Assembly (NCBI RefSeq): GCF_029227915.1
Contig: NC_079875.1
Location: forward strand, 27,712,001 to 27,776,000
Origin: Hydractinia symbiolongicarpus
Taxonomy: Eukaryota > Cnidaria > Hydrozoa > Anthoathecata > Hydractiniidae
DNA length: 64,000 nucleotides
Direction: 5' to 3'
Shown here: positions 33,271 to 45,230 of the stretch, one piece after another
Position numbering within the stretch: the stretch's first letter is position 1
How the letters are laid out: every line of letters starts with the position of its first letter
The notes under the pieces: generated by a model
Database searches by the model: none
The model's input: the letters and a program-made list of their open reading frames with translations, nothing else
Told to the model about the DNA's origin: nothing
Position numbers and translations under genes: made by a program

Positions 33271-33342
33271 GGCTCAATGGTCTAGTGGCATGATTCTCGC
33301 TTTGGGTGCGAGAGGTCCCGGGTTCAAATCCCGGTTGAGCCC
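33271..33342 (+). tRNA. trnap-ugg: tRNA-Pro(UGG)
   Basis: Consensus copy. Confidence 0.92.
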
Positions 33343-33759
33343 ATTATTAAAGTGTAACTAATGTTAAAGATAGGGACTGTCTTCTTCGTCTCTATGGATA
33401 TAATAAAATGCACGGGACATAGAGGCTCAATGGTCTAGTGGCATGATTCTTGCTTTAGGTTCAAATCCCAGTGAAGCCCATTGTTGGAGTGTAACTAATG
33501 TTGTCAGTGCAATTTCCGCTTGTTTCATTTTTTAGAAAGACACTCGAAATAGCACATCCTTAATGCTATTTACTGCAGAGAACAAACCAAACTAGACTGA
33601 ATCGCAAGTCTTGCCCTGAAGTTAAGAGTACTTCCTTATTGTAGGTGTTATCACATGCGCCTAACATCCCTAACGTGCCTTTTGGATTCGGGTCAGGTAC
33701 ACATGTAGTAATAACTTAAACTACTCTGGGTCCCAGTCTTACGCAGTTGTATAGCTACG

Positions 33760-33831
33760 GACTCTGTGGCGCAATGGTAGCGCGTCTGACTCCAGATCAA
33801 AAGGTTGCGTGTTCAATTCACGTCAGAGTCA
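33760..33831 (+). tRNA. trnaw-cca: tRNA-Trp(CCA), A42 variant
   Basis: C28-A42 mismatch. Confidence 0.75.
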
Positions 33832-34030
33832 GACAAAACAGTATTAAAACATGGTTACAAAATAATGGTTCTTGAGTGAAGTAATTGTAAGAAGAAAATC
33901 TTGCTCCAGGTTGTGACTTCATTATTGCGTACTGAGGCTTTTTTTATATCCTTAGAGACAACGAAGACAGTCCCTATTTTTCCAAAGCCAATCTTAATAG
34001 AATATTGTGACATGTTGCATGTGACATGGA

Positions 34031-34102
34031 GGCTCAATGGTCTAGTGGCATGATTCTCGCTTTGGGTGTGAGAGGTCCCGGGTTCAAATCCCGGTTGAGC
34101 CC
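34031..34102 (+). tRNA. trnap-ugg: tRNA-Pro(UGG), U40 variant
   Basis: G30-U40 wobble. Confidence 0.88.
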
Positions 34103-34518
34103 ATTACTAAAGTGTAACTAATGTTAAAGATAGGGACTGTCTTCTCGTCTCTATGGATATAATAAAATGCACGGGACATAGAGGCTCAATGGTCTAGTGG
34201 CATGATTCTTGCTTTAGGTTCAAATCCCGGTTGAGCCCATTGTTGGAGTGCAACTAATGTTGTCAGTGCAATTTCCGCTTGTTTCATTTTTTAGAAAGAC
34301 ACTCGAAATAGCACATCCTTAATGCTATTTACTGCAGAGAACAAACCAAACTAGACTGAATCGCAAGTCTTGCCCTGAAGTTAAGAGTACTTCCTTATTG
34401 TAGGTGTTATCACATGCGCCTAACATCCCTAACGTGCCTTTTGGATTCGGGTCAGGTACACATGTAGTAATAACTTAAACTACTCTGGGTCCCAGTCTTA
34501 CGCAGTTGTATAGCTACG

Positions 34519-34590
34519 GACTCTGTGGCGCAATGGCAGCGCGTCTGACTCCAGATCAAAAGGTTGCGTGTTCAATTCACGTCAGAGTCA
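34519..34590 (+). tRNA. trnaw-cca: tRNA-Trp(CCA), A42 and D-loop C variant
   Basis: As 14805. Confidence 0.72.
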
Positions 34591-34789
34591 GACAAAACAG
34601 TATTAAAACATGGTTACAAAATAATGGTTCTTGAGTGAAGTAATTGTAAGAAGAAAATCTTGCTCCAGGTTGTGACTTCATTATTGCGTACTGAGGCTTT
34701 TTTTATATCCTTAGAGACAACGAAGACAGTCCCTATTTTTCCAAAGCTATTCTTAATAGAATATTGTGACATGTTGCATGTGACATGGA

Positions 34790-34861
34790 GGCTCAATGGT
34801 CTAGTGGCATGATTCTCGCTTTGGGTGTGAGAGGTCCCGGGTTCAAATCCCGGTTGAGCCC
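34790..34861 (+). tRNA. trnap-ugg: tRNA-Pro(UGG), U40 variant
   Basis: G30-U40 wobble. Confidence 0.88.
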
Positions 34862-35277
34862 ATTACTAAAGTGTAACTAATGTTAAAGATAGGGACTGTC
34901 TTCTCGTCTCTATGGATATAATAAAATGCACGGGACATAGAGGCTCAATGGTCTAGTGGCATGATTCTTGCTTTAGGTTCAAATCCCGGTTGAGCCCATT
35001 GTTGGAGTGTAACTAATGTTGTCAGTGCAATTTCCGCTTGTTTCATTTTTTACAAAGACACTCGAAATAGCTCATCCTTAATGCTCTTTACTGCAGAGAA
35101 CAAACCAAACTCGACTGAATCGCAAGTCTTGCCCTGAAGTTAAGAGTACTTCTTTTTTTTAGGTGATTTCACATGCGCCTAACATCCCTAACGAGCCTTT
35201 TGGATTCGGGTCAGGTACACATGTAGTAATAACTTAAACTACTCTTGGTCCCAGTCTTACGCAGTTGTATAGCTACG

Positions 35278-35349
35278 GACTCTGTGGCGCAATGGTAGCG
35301 CGTCTGACTCCAGATCAGAAGGTTGCGTGTTCAATTCAAGTCAGAGTCA
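35278..35349 (+). tRNA. trnaw-cca: tRNA-Trp(CCA), A63 variant
   Basis: G51-A63 mismatch. Confidence 0.72.
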
Positions 35350-35549
35350 GAAAAAACAGTATTAAAACATGGTTACAAAATAATAGTTCTTGAGTTAAGT
35401 AATTGTAAGAAGAAAATCTTGCTTCAGGTTGTGACTTCATTATTGCGTACTGAGGCTTTTTTTTATATCCTTAGAGACAACGAAGACAGTCCCTATTTTT
35501 CCAAATCCATTCTTAATAGAACATTGTGACATGTTGCATGTGACATGGA

Positions 35550-35621
35550 GGCTCAATGGTCTAGTGGCATGATTCTCGCTTTGGGTGCGAGAGGTCCCGG
35601 GTTCAAATCCCGGTTGAGCCC
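35550..35621 (+). tRNA. trnap-ugg: tRNA-Pro(UGG)
   Basis: Consensus copy. Confidence 0.92.
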
Positions 35622-36037
35622 ATTATTAAAGTGTAACTAATGTTAAAGATAGGGACTGTCTTCTTCGTCTCTATGGATATAATAAAATGCACGGGACATA
35701 GAGGCTCAATGGTCTAGTGGCATGATTCTTGCTTTAGGTTCAAATCCCGGTTGAGCCCATTGTTGGAGTGCAACTAATGTTGTCAGTGCAATTTCCGCTT
35801 GTTTCATTTTTTACAAAGACACTCGAAATAGCACATCCTTAATGCTATTTACTGCAGAAAACAAACCAAACTCGACTGAATCGCAAGTCTTGCCCTGTAG
35901 TTAAGAGTACTTCCTTATTGTAGGTGTTATCACATGCGCCTAACATCCCTAACGTGCATTTTGGATTCGGGTCAGGCACACATGTAGTAATAACTTAACT
36001 AATCTGGGTCCCAGTCTTACGCAGTTGTATAGCTACG

Positions 36038-36109
36038 GACTCTGTGGCGCAATGGTAGCGCGTCTGACTCCAGATCAAAAGGTTGCGTGTTCAATTCACG
36101 TCAGAGTCA
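36038..36109 (+). tRNA. trnaw-cca: tRNA-Trp(CCA), A42 variant
   Basis: C28-A42 mismatch. Confidence 0.75.
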
Positions 36110-36309
36110 GAAAAAACAGTATTAAAACATGGTTACAAAATAATGGTTCTTGAGTGAAGTAATTGTAAGAAGAAAATCTTGCTCCAGGTTGTGACTTCAT
36201 TATTGCGTACTGAGGCTGTTTTTTATATCCTTAGAGACAACGAAGACAGTCCCTATTTTTCCAAAGCCATTCTTAATAGAACATTGTGACATGTTGCATG
36301 TCACATGAA

Positions 36310-36381
36310 GGCTCAATGGTCTAGTGGCATGATTCTCGCTTTGGGTGCGAGAGGTCCCGTGTTCAAATCCCGGTTGAGCCC
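36310..36381 (+). tRNA. trnap-ugg: tRNA-Pro(UGG), U52 variant
   Basis: U52-C62 mismatch. Confidence 0.7.
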
Positions 36382-36798
36382 ATTATTAAAGTGTAACTAA
36401 TGTTAAAGATAGGGACTGTCTTCTTCGTCTCTATGGATATAATAAAATGCACAGGACATAGAGGCTCAATGGTCTAGTGGCATGATTCTTGCTTCAGGTT
36501 CAAATCCCGGTTGAGCCCATTGTTGGAGTGTAACTAATGTTGTCAGTGCAATTTCCGCTTGTTTCATTTTTTAGAAAGACACTCGAAATAGCACATCCTT
36601 AATGCTATTTACTGCAGAGAACAAACCAAAGTAGACTGAATCGCAAGTCTTCCCCTGAAGTTAAGAGTACTTCCTTATTGTAGATGTTATCACATGCGCC
36701 TAACATCCCTTACGTGCATTTTGGATTCGGGTCAGGCACACATGTAGTAATAACTTAAACTACTCTGGGTCCCAGTCTTACGCAGTTGTATAGCTCCG

Positions 36799-36870
36799 GA
36801 CTCTGTGGCGCAATGGTAGCGCGTCTGACTCCAGATCAGAAGGTTGCGTGTTCAATTCACGTCAGAGTCA
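36799..36870 (+). tRNA. trnaw-cca: tRNA-Trp(CCA)
   Basis: Consensus copy. Confidence 0.92.
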
Positions 36871-37070
36871 GAAAAAACAGTATTAAAACAAGGTTACAAA
36901 ATAATAGTTCTTGAGTTAAGTAATTGTAAGAAGAAAATCTTGCTCCAGGTTGTGACTTCATTATTGCGTACTGAGGCTGTTTTTTATATCCTTAGACACA
37001 ACGAAGACAGTCCCTATTTTTCCAAAGCCATTCTTAATAGAACATTGTGACATGTTGCATGTGACATGAA

Positions 37071-37142
37071 GGCTCAATGGTCTAGTGGCATGCTTCTCGC
37101 TTTGGGTGCGTGAGGTCCCGGGTTCAAATCCCGGTTGAGCCC
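37071..37142 (+). tRNA. trnap-ugg: tRNA-Pro(UGG), U42 plus D-stem variant
   Basis: U28-U42 mismatch plus A to C at 37093 in the D-stem 3' strand; the twin at 17357 lacks the second change. Confidence 0.7.
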
Positions 37143-37559
37143 ATTATTAAAGTGTAACTAATGTTAAAGATAGGGACTGTCTTCTTCGTCTCTATGGATA
37201 TAATAAAATGCACGGGACATAGAGGCTCAATGGTCTAGTGGCATGATTCTTGCTTTAGGTTCAAATCCCGGTTGAGCCCATTGTTGGAGTGCAACTAATG
37301 TTGTCAGTGCAATTTCCGCTTGTTTCATTTTTTACAAAGACACTCGAAATAGCACATCCTTAATGCTATTTACTGCAGAGAACAAACCAAACTAGACTGA
37401 ATCGCAAGTCTTGCCCTGAAGTTAAGAGTACTTCCTTATTGTAGGTGTTATCACATGCGCCTAACATCCCTAACGTGCCTTTTGGATTCGGGTCAGGTAC
37501 ACATGTAGTAATAACTTAAACTACTCTGGGTCCCAGTCTTACGCAGTTGTATAGCTACG

Positions 37560-37631
37560 GACTCTGTGGCGCAATGGTAGCGCGTCTGACTCCAGATCAG
37601 AAGGTTGCGTGTTCAATTCACGTCAGAGTCA
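37560..37631 (+). tRNA. trnaw-cca: tRNA-Trp(CCA)
   Basis: Consensus copy. Confidence 0.92.
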
Positions 37632-37830
37632 GAAAAAACAGTATTAAAACATGGTTACAAAATAATGGTTCTTGAGTGAAGTAATTGTAAGAAGAAAATC
37701 TTGCTCCAGGTTGTGACTTCATTATTGCGTACTGAGGCTTTTTTTATATCCTTAGAGACAACGAAGACAGTCCCTATTTTTCCAAAGCCATTCTTAATAG
37801 AATATTGTGACATGTTGCATGTGACATGGA

Positions 37831-37902
37831 GGCTCAATGGTCTAGTGGCATGATTCTCGCTTTGGGTGCGAGAGGTCCCGGGTTCAAATCCCGGTTGAGC
37901 CC
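37831..37902 (+). tRNA. trnap-ugg: tRNA-Pro(UGG)
   Basis: Consensus copy. Confidence 0.92.
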
Positions 37903-38317
37903 ATTATTAAAGTGTAACTAATGTTAAAGATAGGGACTGTCTTCTCGTTTCTATGGATATAATAAAATGCACGGGACATAGAGGCTCAATGGTCTAGTGG
38001 CATGATTCTTGCTTTAGGTTCAAATCCCGGTTGAGCCCATTGTTGGAGTGCAACTAATGTTGTCAGTGCAATTTCCGCTTGTTTCATTTTTTACAGAGAC
38101 ACTCGAAATAGCACATCCTTAATGCTATTTACTGCAGAAAACAAACCAAACTCGACTGAATCGCAAGTCTTGCCCTGAAGTTAAGAGTACTTCCTTATTG
38201 TAGGTGTTATCACATGCGCCTAACATCCCTAACGTGCATTTTGGATTCGGGTCAGGCACACATGTAGTAATAACTTAACTAATCTGGGTCCCAGTCTTAC
38301 GCAGTTGTATAGCTACG

Positions 38318-38389
38318 GACTCTGTGGCGCAATGGTAGCGCGTCTGACTCCAGATCAAAAGGTTGCGTGTTCAATTCACGTCAGAGTCA
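38318..38389 (+). tRNA. trnaw-cca: tRNA-Trp(CCA), A42 variant
   Basis: C28-A42 mismatch. Confidence 0.75.
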
Positions 38390-38589
38390 GAAAAAACAGT
38401 ATTAAAACATGGTTACAAAATAATGGTTCTTGAGTGAAGTAATTGTAAGAAGAAAATCTTGCTCCAGGTTGTGACTTCATTATTGCGTACTGAGGCTGTT
38501 TTTTATATCCTTAGACACAACGAAGACAGTCCCTATTTTTCCAAAGCCATTCTTAATAGAACATTGTGACATGTTGCATGTGACATGAA

Positions 38590-38661
38590 GGCTCAATGGT
38601 CTAGTGGCATGATTCTCGCTTTGGGTGCGAGAGGTCCCGGGTTCAAATCCCGGTTGAGCCC
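38590..38661 (+). tRNA. trnap-ugg: tRNA-Pro(UGG)
   Basis: Consensus copy. Confidence 0.92.
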
Positions 38662-39077
38662 ATTATTAAAGTGTAACTAATGTTAAAGATAGGGACTGTC
38701 TTCTTCGTCTCTATGGATATAATAAAATGCACGGGACATAGAGGCTCAATGGTCTAGTGGCATGATTCTTGCTTCAGGTTCAAATCCCGGTTGAGCCCAT
38801 TGTTGGAGTGTAACTAATGTTGTCAGTGCAATTTCCGCTTGTTTCATTTTTTAGAAAGACACTCGAAATAGCACATCCTTAATGCTATTTACTGCAGAGA
38901 ACAAACCAAAGTAGACTGAATCGCAAGTCTTCCCCTGAAGTTAAGAGTACTTCCTTATTGTAGATGTTATCACATGCGCCTAACATCCCTTACGTGCATT
39001 TTGGATTCGGTTCAGGCACACATGTAGTAATAACTTAACTACTCTGGGTCCCAGTCTTACGCAGTTGTATAGCTACG

Positions 39078-39149
39078 GACTCTGTGGCGCAATGGTAGCG
39101 CGTCTGACTCCAGATCAAAAGGTTGCGTGTTCAATTCAAGTCAGAGTCA
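39078..39149 (+). tRNA. trnaw-cca: tRNA-Trp(CCA), A42+A63 variant
   Basis: Two stem mismatches. Confidence 0.62.
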
Positions 39150-39349
39150 GAAGAAACAGTACTAAAACATGCTTACAAAATAATAGTTCTTGAGTGAAGT
39201 AATTGTAAGAAGAAAATCTTGCTTCAGGTTGTGACTTCATTATTGCGTACTGAGGCTTTTTTTTATATCCTTAGAGACAACGAAGACAGTCCCTATTTTT
39301 CCAAATCCATTCTTAATAGAACATTGTGACATGTTGCATGTGACATGGA

Positions 39350-39421
39350 GGCTCAATGGTCTAGTGGCATGATTCTCGCTTTGGGTGCGAGAGGTCCCGG
39401 GTTCAAATCCCGGTTGAGCCC
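39350..39421 (+). tRNA. trnap-ugg: tRNA-Pro(UGG)
   Basis: Consensus copy. Confidence 0.92.
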
Positions 39422-39837
39422 ATTATTAAAGTGTAACTAATGTTAAAGATAGGGACTGTCTTCTTCGTCTCTATGGATATAATAAAAGGCACGGGACATA
39501 GAGGCTCAATGGTCTAGTGGCATGATTCTTGCTTTAGGTTCAAATCCCGGTTGAGCCCATTGTTGGAGTGTAACTAATGTTGTCAGTGCAATTTCCGCTT
39601 GTTTCATTTTTACAAAAACACTCGAAATAGCTCATCCTTAATGCTCTTTACTGCAGAGAACAAACCAAACTCGACTGAATCGCAAGTCTTGCCCTGAAGT
39701 TAAGAGTACTTCTTTATTTTAGGTGATTTCACATGCGCCTAACATCCCTAACGTGCCTTTTGGATTCGGGTCAGGTACACATGTAGTAATAACTTAAACT
39801 ACTCTGGGTCCCAGTCTTACGCAGTTGTATAGCTACG

Positions 39838-39909
39838 GACTCTGTGGCGCAATGGTAGCGCGTCTGACTCCAGATCAGAAGTTTGCGTGTTCAATTCAAG
39901 TCAGAGCCA
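39838..39909 (+). tRNA. trnaw-cca: tRNA-Trp(CCA), triple mutant, probable pseudogene
   Basis: As 20124. Confidence 0.55.
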
Positions 39910-40109
39910 GAAAAAACAGTATTAAAACATGGTTACAAAATAATAGTTCTTGAGTTAAGTAATTGTAAGAAGAAAATCTTGCTTCAGGTTGTGACTTCAT
40001 TATTGCGTACTGAGGCTTTTTTTTATATCCTTAGAGACAACGAAGACAGTCCCTATTTTTCCAAATCCATTCTTAATAGAACATTGTGACATGTTGCATG
40101 TGACATGGA

Positions 40110-40181
40110 GGCTCAATGGTCTAGTGGCATGATTCTCGCTTTGGGTGCGAGAGGTCCCGGGTTCAAATCCCGGTTGAGCCC
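40110..40181 (+). tRNA. trnap-ugg: tRNA-Pro(UGG)
   Basis: Consensus copy. Confidence 0.92.
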
Positions 40182-40597
40182 ATTATTAAAGTGTAACTAA
40201 TGTTAAAGATAGGGACTGTCTTCTTCGTCTCTATGGATATAATAAAATGCACGGGACATAGAGGCTCAATGGTCTAGTGGCATGATTCTTGCTTTAGGTT
40301 CAAATCCCGGTTGAGCCCATTGTTGGAGTGTAACTAATGTTGTCAGTGCAATTTCCGCTTGTTTCATTTTTTACAAAGACACTCGAAATAGCTCATCCTT
40401 AATGCTCTTTACTGCAGAGAACAAACCAAACTCGTCTGAATCGCAAGTCTTGCCCTGAAGTTAAGAGTACTTCCTTATTTTAGGTGTTATCACATGCGCC
40501 TAACATCCCTAACGTGCCTTTTGGATTCGGGTCAGGTACACATGTAGTAATAACTTAACTAATCTGGGTCCCAGTCTTACGCAGTTGTATAGCTACG

Positions 40598-40669
40598 GAC
40601 TCTGTGGCGCAATGGTAGCGCGTCTGACTCCAGATCAAAAGGTTGCGTGTTCAATTCACGTCAGAGTCA
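40598..40669 (+). tRNA. trnaw-cca: tRNA-Trp(CCA), A42 variant
   Basis: C28-A42 mismatch. Confidence 0.75.
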
Positions 40670-40869
40670 GAAAAAACAGTATTAAAACATGGTTACAAAA
40701 TAATGGTTCTTGAGTGAAGTAATTGTAAGAAGAAAATCTTGCTCCAGGTTGTGACTTCATTATTGCGTACTGAGGCTGTTTTTTATATCCTTAGACACAA
40801 CGAAGACAGTCCCTATTTTTCCAAAGCCATTCTTAATAGAACATTGTGACATGTTGCATGTGACATGAA

Positions 40870-40941
40870 GGCTCAATGGTCTAGTGGCATGATTCTCGCT
40901 TTGGGTGCGAGAGGTCCCGGGTTCAAATCTCGGTTGAGCCC
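40870..40941 (+). tRNA. trnap-ugg: tRNA-Pro(UGG), U62 variant
   Basis: G52-U62 wobble, new in block B and copied to 43150. Confidence 0.8.
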
Positions 40942-41357
40942 ATTATTAAAGTGTAACTAATGTTAAAGATAGGGACTGTCTTCTTCGTCTCTATGGATAT
41001 AATAAAATGCACGGGACATAGAGGCTCAATGGTCTAGTGGCATGATTCTTGCTTCAGGTTCAAATCCCGGTTGAGCCCATTGTTGGAGTGTAACTAATGT
41101 TGTCAGTGCAATTTCCGCTTGTTTCATTTTTTAGAAAGACACTCGAAATAGCACATCCTTAATGCTATTTACTGCAGAGAACAAACCAAAGTAGACTGAA
41201 TCGCAAGTCTTCCCCTGAAGTTAAGAGTACTTCCTTATTGTAGATGTTATCACATGCGCCTAACATCCCTTACGTGCATTTTGGATTCGGTTCAGGCACA
41301 CATGTAGTAATAACTTAACTACTCTGGGTCCCAGTCTTACGCAGTTGTATAGCTACG

Positions 41358-41429
41358 GACTCTGTGGCGCAATGGTAGCGCGTCTGACTCCAGATCAAAA
41401 GGTTGCGTGTTCAATTCAAGTCAGAGTCA
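41358..41429 (+). tRNA. trnaw-cca: tRNA-Trp(CCA), A42+A63 variant
   Basis: Two stem mismatches. Confidence 0.62.
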
Positions 41430-41629
41430 GAAGAAACAGTACTAAAACATGCTTACAAAATAATAGTTCTTGAGTGAAGTAATTGTAAGAAGAAAATCTT
41501 GCTTCAGGTTGTGACTTCATTATTGCGTACTGAGGCTTTTTTTTATATCCTTAGAGACAACGAAGACAGTCCCTATTTTTCCAAATCCATTCTTAATAGA
41601 ACATTGTGACATGTTGCATGTGACATGGA

Positions 41630-41701
41630 GGCTCAATGGTCTAGTGGCATGATTCTCGCTTTGGGTGCGAGAGGTCCCGGGTTCAAATCCCGGTTGAGCC
41701 C
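41630..41701 (+). tRNA. trnap-ugg: tRNA-Pro(UGG)
   Basis: Consensus copy. Confidence 0.92.
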
Positions 41702-42117
41702 ATTATTAAAGTGTAACTAATGTTAAAGATAGGGACTGTCTTCTTCGTCTCTATGGATATAATAAAAGGCACGGGACATAGAGGCTCAATGGTCTAGTGG
41801 CATGATTCTTGCTTTAGGTTCAAATCCCGGTTGAGCCCATTGTTGGAGTGTAACTAATGTTGTCAGTGCAATTTCCGCTTGTTTCATTTTTACAAAAACA
41901 CTCGAAATAGCTCATCCTTAATGCTCTTTACTGCAGAGAACAAACCAAACTCGACTGAATCGCAAGTCTTGCCCTGAAGTTAAGAGTACTTCTTTATTTT
42001 AGGTGATTTCACATGCGCCTAACATCCCTAACGTGCCTTTTGGATTCGGGTCAGGTACACATGTAGTAATAACTTAAACTACTCTGGGTCCCAGTCTTAC
42101 GCAGTTGTATAGCTACG

Positions 42118-42189
42118 GACTCTGTGGCGCAATGGTAGCGCGTCTGACTCCAGATCAGAAGTTTGCGTGTTCAATTCAAGTCAGAGCCA
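42118..42189 (+). tRNA. trnaw-cca: tRNA-Trp(CCA), triple mutant, probable pseudogene
   Basis: As 20124. Confidence 0.55.
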
Positions 42190-42389
42190 GAAAAAACAGT
42201 ATTAAAACATGGTTACAAAATAATAGTTCTTGAGTTAAGTAATTGTAAGAAGAAAATCTTGCTTCAGGTTGTGACTTCATTATTGCGTACTGAGGCTTTT
42301 TTTTATATCCTTAGAGACAACGAAGACAGTCCCTATTTTTCCAAATCCATTCTTAATAGAACATTGTGACATGTTGCATGTGACATGGA

Positions 42390-42461
42390 GGCTCAATGGT
42401 CTAGTGGCATGATTCTCGCTTTGGGTGCGAGAGGTCCCGGGTTCAAATCCCGGTTGAGCCC
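42390..42461 (+). tRNA. trnap-ugg: tRNA-Pro(UGG)
   Basis: Consensus copy. Confidence 0.92.
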
Positions 42462-42877
42462 ATTATTAAAGTGTAACTAATGTTAAAGATAGGGACTGTC
42501 TTCTTCGTCTCTATGGATATAATAAAATGCACGGGACATAGAGGCTCAATGGTCTAGTGGCATGATTCTTGCTTTAGGTTCAAATCCCGGTTGAGCCCAT
42601 TGTTGGAGTGTAACTAATGTTGTCAGTGCAATTTCCGCTTGTTTCATTTTTTACAAAGACACTCGAAATAGCTCATCCTTAATGCTCTTTACTGCAGAGA
42701 ACAAACCAAACTCGTCTGAATCGCAAGTCTTGCCCTGAAGTTAAGAGTACTTCCTTATTTTAGGTGTTATCACATGCGCCTAACATCCCTAACGTGCCTT
42801 TTGGATTCGGGTCAGGTACACATGTAGTAATAACTTAACTAATCTGGGTCCCAGTCTTACGCAGTTGTATAGCTACG

Positions 42878-42949
42878 GACTCTGTGGCGCAATGGTAGCG
42901 CGTCTGACTCCAGATCAAAAGGTTGCGTGTTCAATTCACGTCAGAGTCA
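42878..42949 (+). tRNA. trnaw-cca: tRNA-Trp(CCA), A42 variant
   Basis: C28-A42 mismatch; starts the third trimer, which has no block A counterpart. Confidence 0.75.
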
Positions 42950-43149
42950 GAAAAAACAGTATTAAAACATGGTTACAAAATAATGGTTCTTGAGTGAAGT
43001 AATTGTAAGAAGAAAATCTTGCTCCAGGTTGTGACTTCATTATTGCGTACTGAGGCTGTTTTTTATATCCTTAGACACAACGAAGACAGTCCCTATTTTT
43101 CCAAAGCCATTCTTAATAGAACATTGTGACATGTTGCATGTGACATGAA

Positions 43150-43221
43150 GGCTCAATGGTCTAGTGGCATGATTCTCGCTTTGGGTGCGAGAGGTCCCGG
43201 GTTCAAATCTCGGTTGAGCCC
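43150..43221 (+). tRNA. trnap-ugg: tRNA-Pro(UGG), U62 variant
   Basis: G52-U62 wobble, copied from the 40870 lineage. Confidence 0.8.
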
Positions 43222-43637
43222 ATTATTAAAGTGTAACTAATGTTAAAGATAGGGACTGTCTTCTTCGTCTCTATGGATATAATAAAATGCACGGGACATA
43301 GAGGCTCAATGGTCTAGTGGCATGATTCTTGCTTCAGGTTCAAATCCCGGTTGAGCCCATTGTTGGAGTGTAACTAATGTTGTCAGTGCAATTTCCGCTT
43401 GTTTCATTTTTTAGAAAGACACTCGAAATAGCACATCCTTAATGCTATTTACTGCAGAGAACAAACCAAAGTAGACTGAATCGCAAGTCTTCCCCTGAAG
43501 TTAAGAGTACTTCCTTATTGTAGATGTTATCACATGCGCCTAACATCCCTTACGTGCATTTTGGATTCGGTTCAGGCACACATGTAGTAATAACTTAACT
43601 ACTCTGGGTCCCAGTCTTACGCAGTTGTATAGCTACG

Positions 43638-43709
43638 GACTCTGTGGCGCAATGGTAGCGCGTCTGACTCCAGATCAAAAGGTTGCGTGTTCAATTCAAG
43701 TCAGAGTCA
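43638..43709 (+). tRNA. trnaw-cca: tRNA-Trp(CCA), A42+A63 variant
   Basis: Two stem mismatches. Confidence 0.62.
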
Positions 43710-43909
43710 GAAGAAACAGTACTAAAACATGCTTACAAAATAATAGTTCTTGAGTGAAGTAATTGTAAGAAGAAAATCTTGCTTCAGGTTGTGACTTCAT
43801 TATTGCGTACTGAGGCTTTTTTTTATATCCTTAGAGACAACGAAGACAGTCCCTATTTTTCCAAATCCATTCTTAATAGAACATTGTGACATGTTGCATG
43901 TGACATGGA

Positions 43910-43981
43910 GGCTCAATGGTCTAGTGGCATGATTCTCGCTTTGGGTGCGAGAGGTCCCGGGTTCAAATCCCGGTTGAGCCC
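43910..43981 (+). tRNA. trnap-ugg: tRNA-Pro(UGG)
   Basis: Consensus copy. Confidence 0.92.
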
Positions 43982-44397
43982 ATTATTAAAGTGTAACTAA
44001 TGTTAAAGATAGGGACTGTCTTCTTCGTCTCTATGGATATAATAAAAGGCACGGGACATAGAGGCTCAATGGTCTAGTGGCATGATTCTTGCTTTAGGTT
44101 CAAATCCCGGTTGAGCCCATTGTTGGAGTGTAACTAATGTTGTCAGTGCAATTTCCGCTTGTTTCATTTTTACAAAAACACTCGAAATAGCTCATCCTTA
44201 ATGCTCTTTACTGCAGAGAACAAACCAAACTCGACTGAATCGCAAGTCTTGCCCTGAAGTTAAGAGTACTTCTTTATTTTAGGTGATTTCACATGCGCCT
44301 AACATCCCTAACGTGCCTTTTGGATTCGGGTCAGGTACACATGTAGTAATAACTTAAACTACTCTGGGTCCCAGTCTTACGCAGTTGTATAGCTACG

Positions 44398-44469
44398 GAC
44401 TCTGTGGCGCAATGGTAGCGCGTCTGACTCCAGATCAGAAGTTTGCGTGTTCAATTCAAGTCAGAGCCA
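44398..44469 (+). tRNA. trnaw-cca: tRNA-Trp(CCA), triple mutant, probable pseudogene
   Basis: As 20124. Confidence 0.55.
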
Positions 44470-44669
44470 GAAAAAACAGTATTAAAACATGGTTACAAAA
44501 TAATAGTTCTTGAGTTAAGTAATTGTAAGAAGAAAATCTTGCTTCAGGTTGTGACTTCATTATTGCGTACTGAGGCTTTTTTTTATATCCTTAGAGACAA
44601 CGAAGACAGTCCCTATTTTTCCAAATCCATTCTTAATAGAACATTGTGACATGTTGCATGTGACATGGA

Positions 44670-44741
44670 GGCTCAATGGTCTAGTGGCATGATTCTCGCT
44701 TTGGGTGCGAGAGGTCCCGGGTTCAAATCCCGGTTGAGCCC
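44670..44741 (+). tRNA. trnap-ugg: tRNA-Pro(UGG)
   Basis: Consensus copy. Confidence 0.92.
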
Positions 44742-45158
44742 ATTATTAAAGTGTAACTAATGTTAAAGATAGGGACTGTCTTCTTCGTCTCTATGGATAT
44801 AATAAAATGCACGGGACATAGAGGCTCAATGGTCTAGTGGCATGATTCTTGCTTTAGGTTCAAATCCCGGTTGAGCCCATTGTTGGAGTGTAACTAATGT
44901 TGTCAGTGCAATTTCCGCTTGTTTCATTTTTTACAAAGACACTCGAAATAGCTCATCCTTAATGCTCTTTACTGCAGAGAACAAACCAAACTCGTCTGAA
45001 TCGCAAGTCTTGCCCTGAAGTTAAGAGTACTTCCTTATTTTAGGTGTTATCACATGCGCCTAACATCCCTAACGTGCCTTTTGGATTCGGGTCAGGTACA
45101 CATGTAGTAATAACTTAAACTACTCTGGGTCCCAGTCTTACGCAGTTGTATAGCTACG

Positions 45159-45230
45159 GACTCTGTGGCGCAATGGTAGCGCGTCTGACTCCAGATGAGA
45201 AGGTTGCGTGTTCAATTCACGTCAGAGTCA
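45159..45230 (+). tRNA. trnaw-cca: tRNA-Trp(CCA), G40 variant
   Basis: 3' anticodon stem TGAGA gives a G30-G40 mismatch; unique in the window. Confidence 0.65.

Larger units (their letters stand above)
22885..42598 (+). repeat. Block B of the 19.7-kb tandem segmental duplication
   Basis: Near-identical copy of block A. Differences I saw by eye: T-run of 8 instead of 7 near 23340; C instead of G in the D-loop of the Trp gene at 23165; T at 25291 against A at 5577; C at 37093 against A at 17379; T at 40930 against C at 21216. This list is not exhaustive. Confidence 0.93.
38318..45157 (+). repeat. Three copies of the 2,280-bp higher-order repeat (block B)
   Basis: The same trimer is present three times (Trp at 38318/39078/39838, 40598/41358/42118, 42878/43638/44398). 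The T-stem variant of tRNA-Pro at 40870 recurs at 43150 but is absent from 38590 and from block A (21156). The third trimer was therefore copied from the second after the block duplication. Confidence 0.9.
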
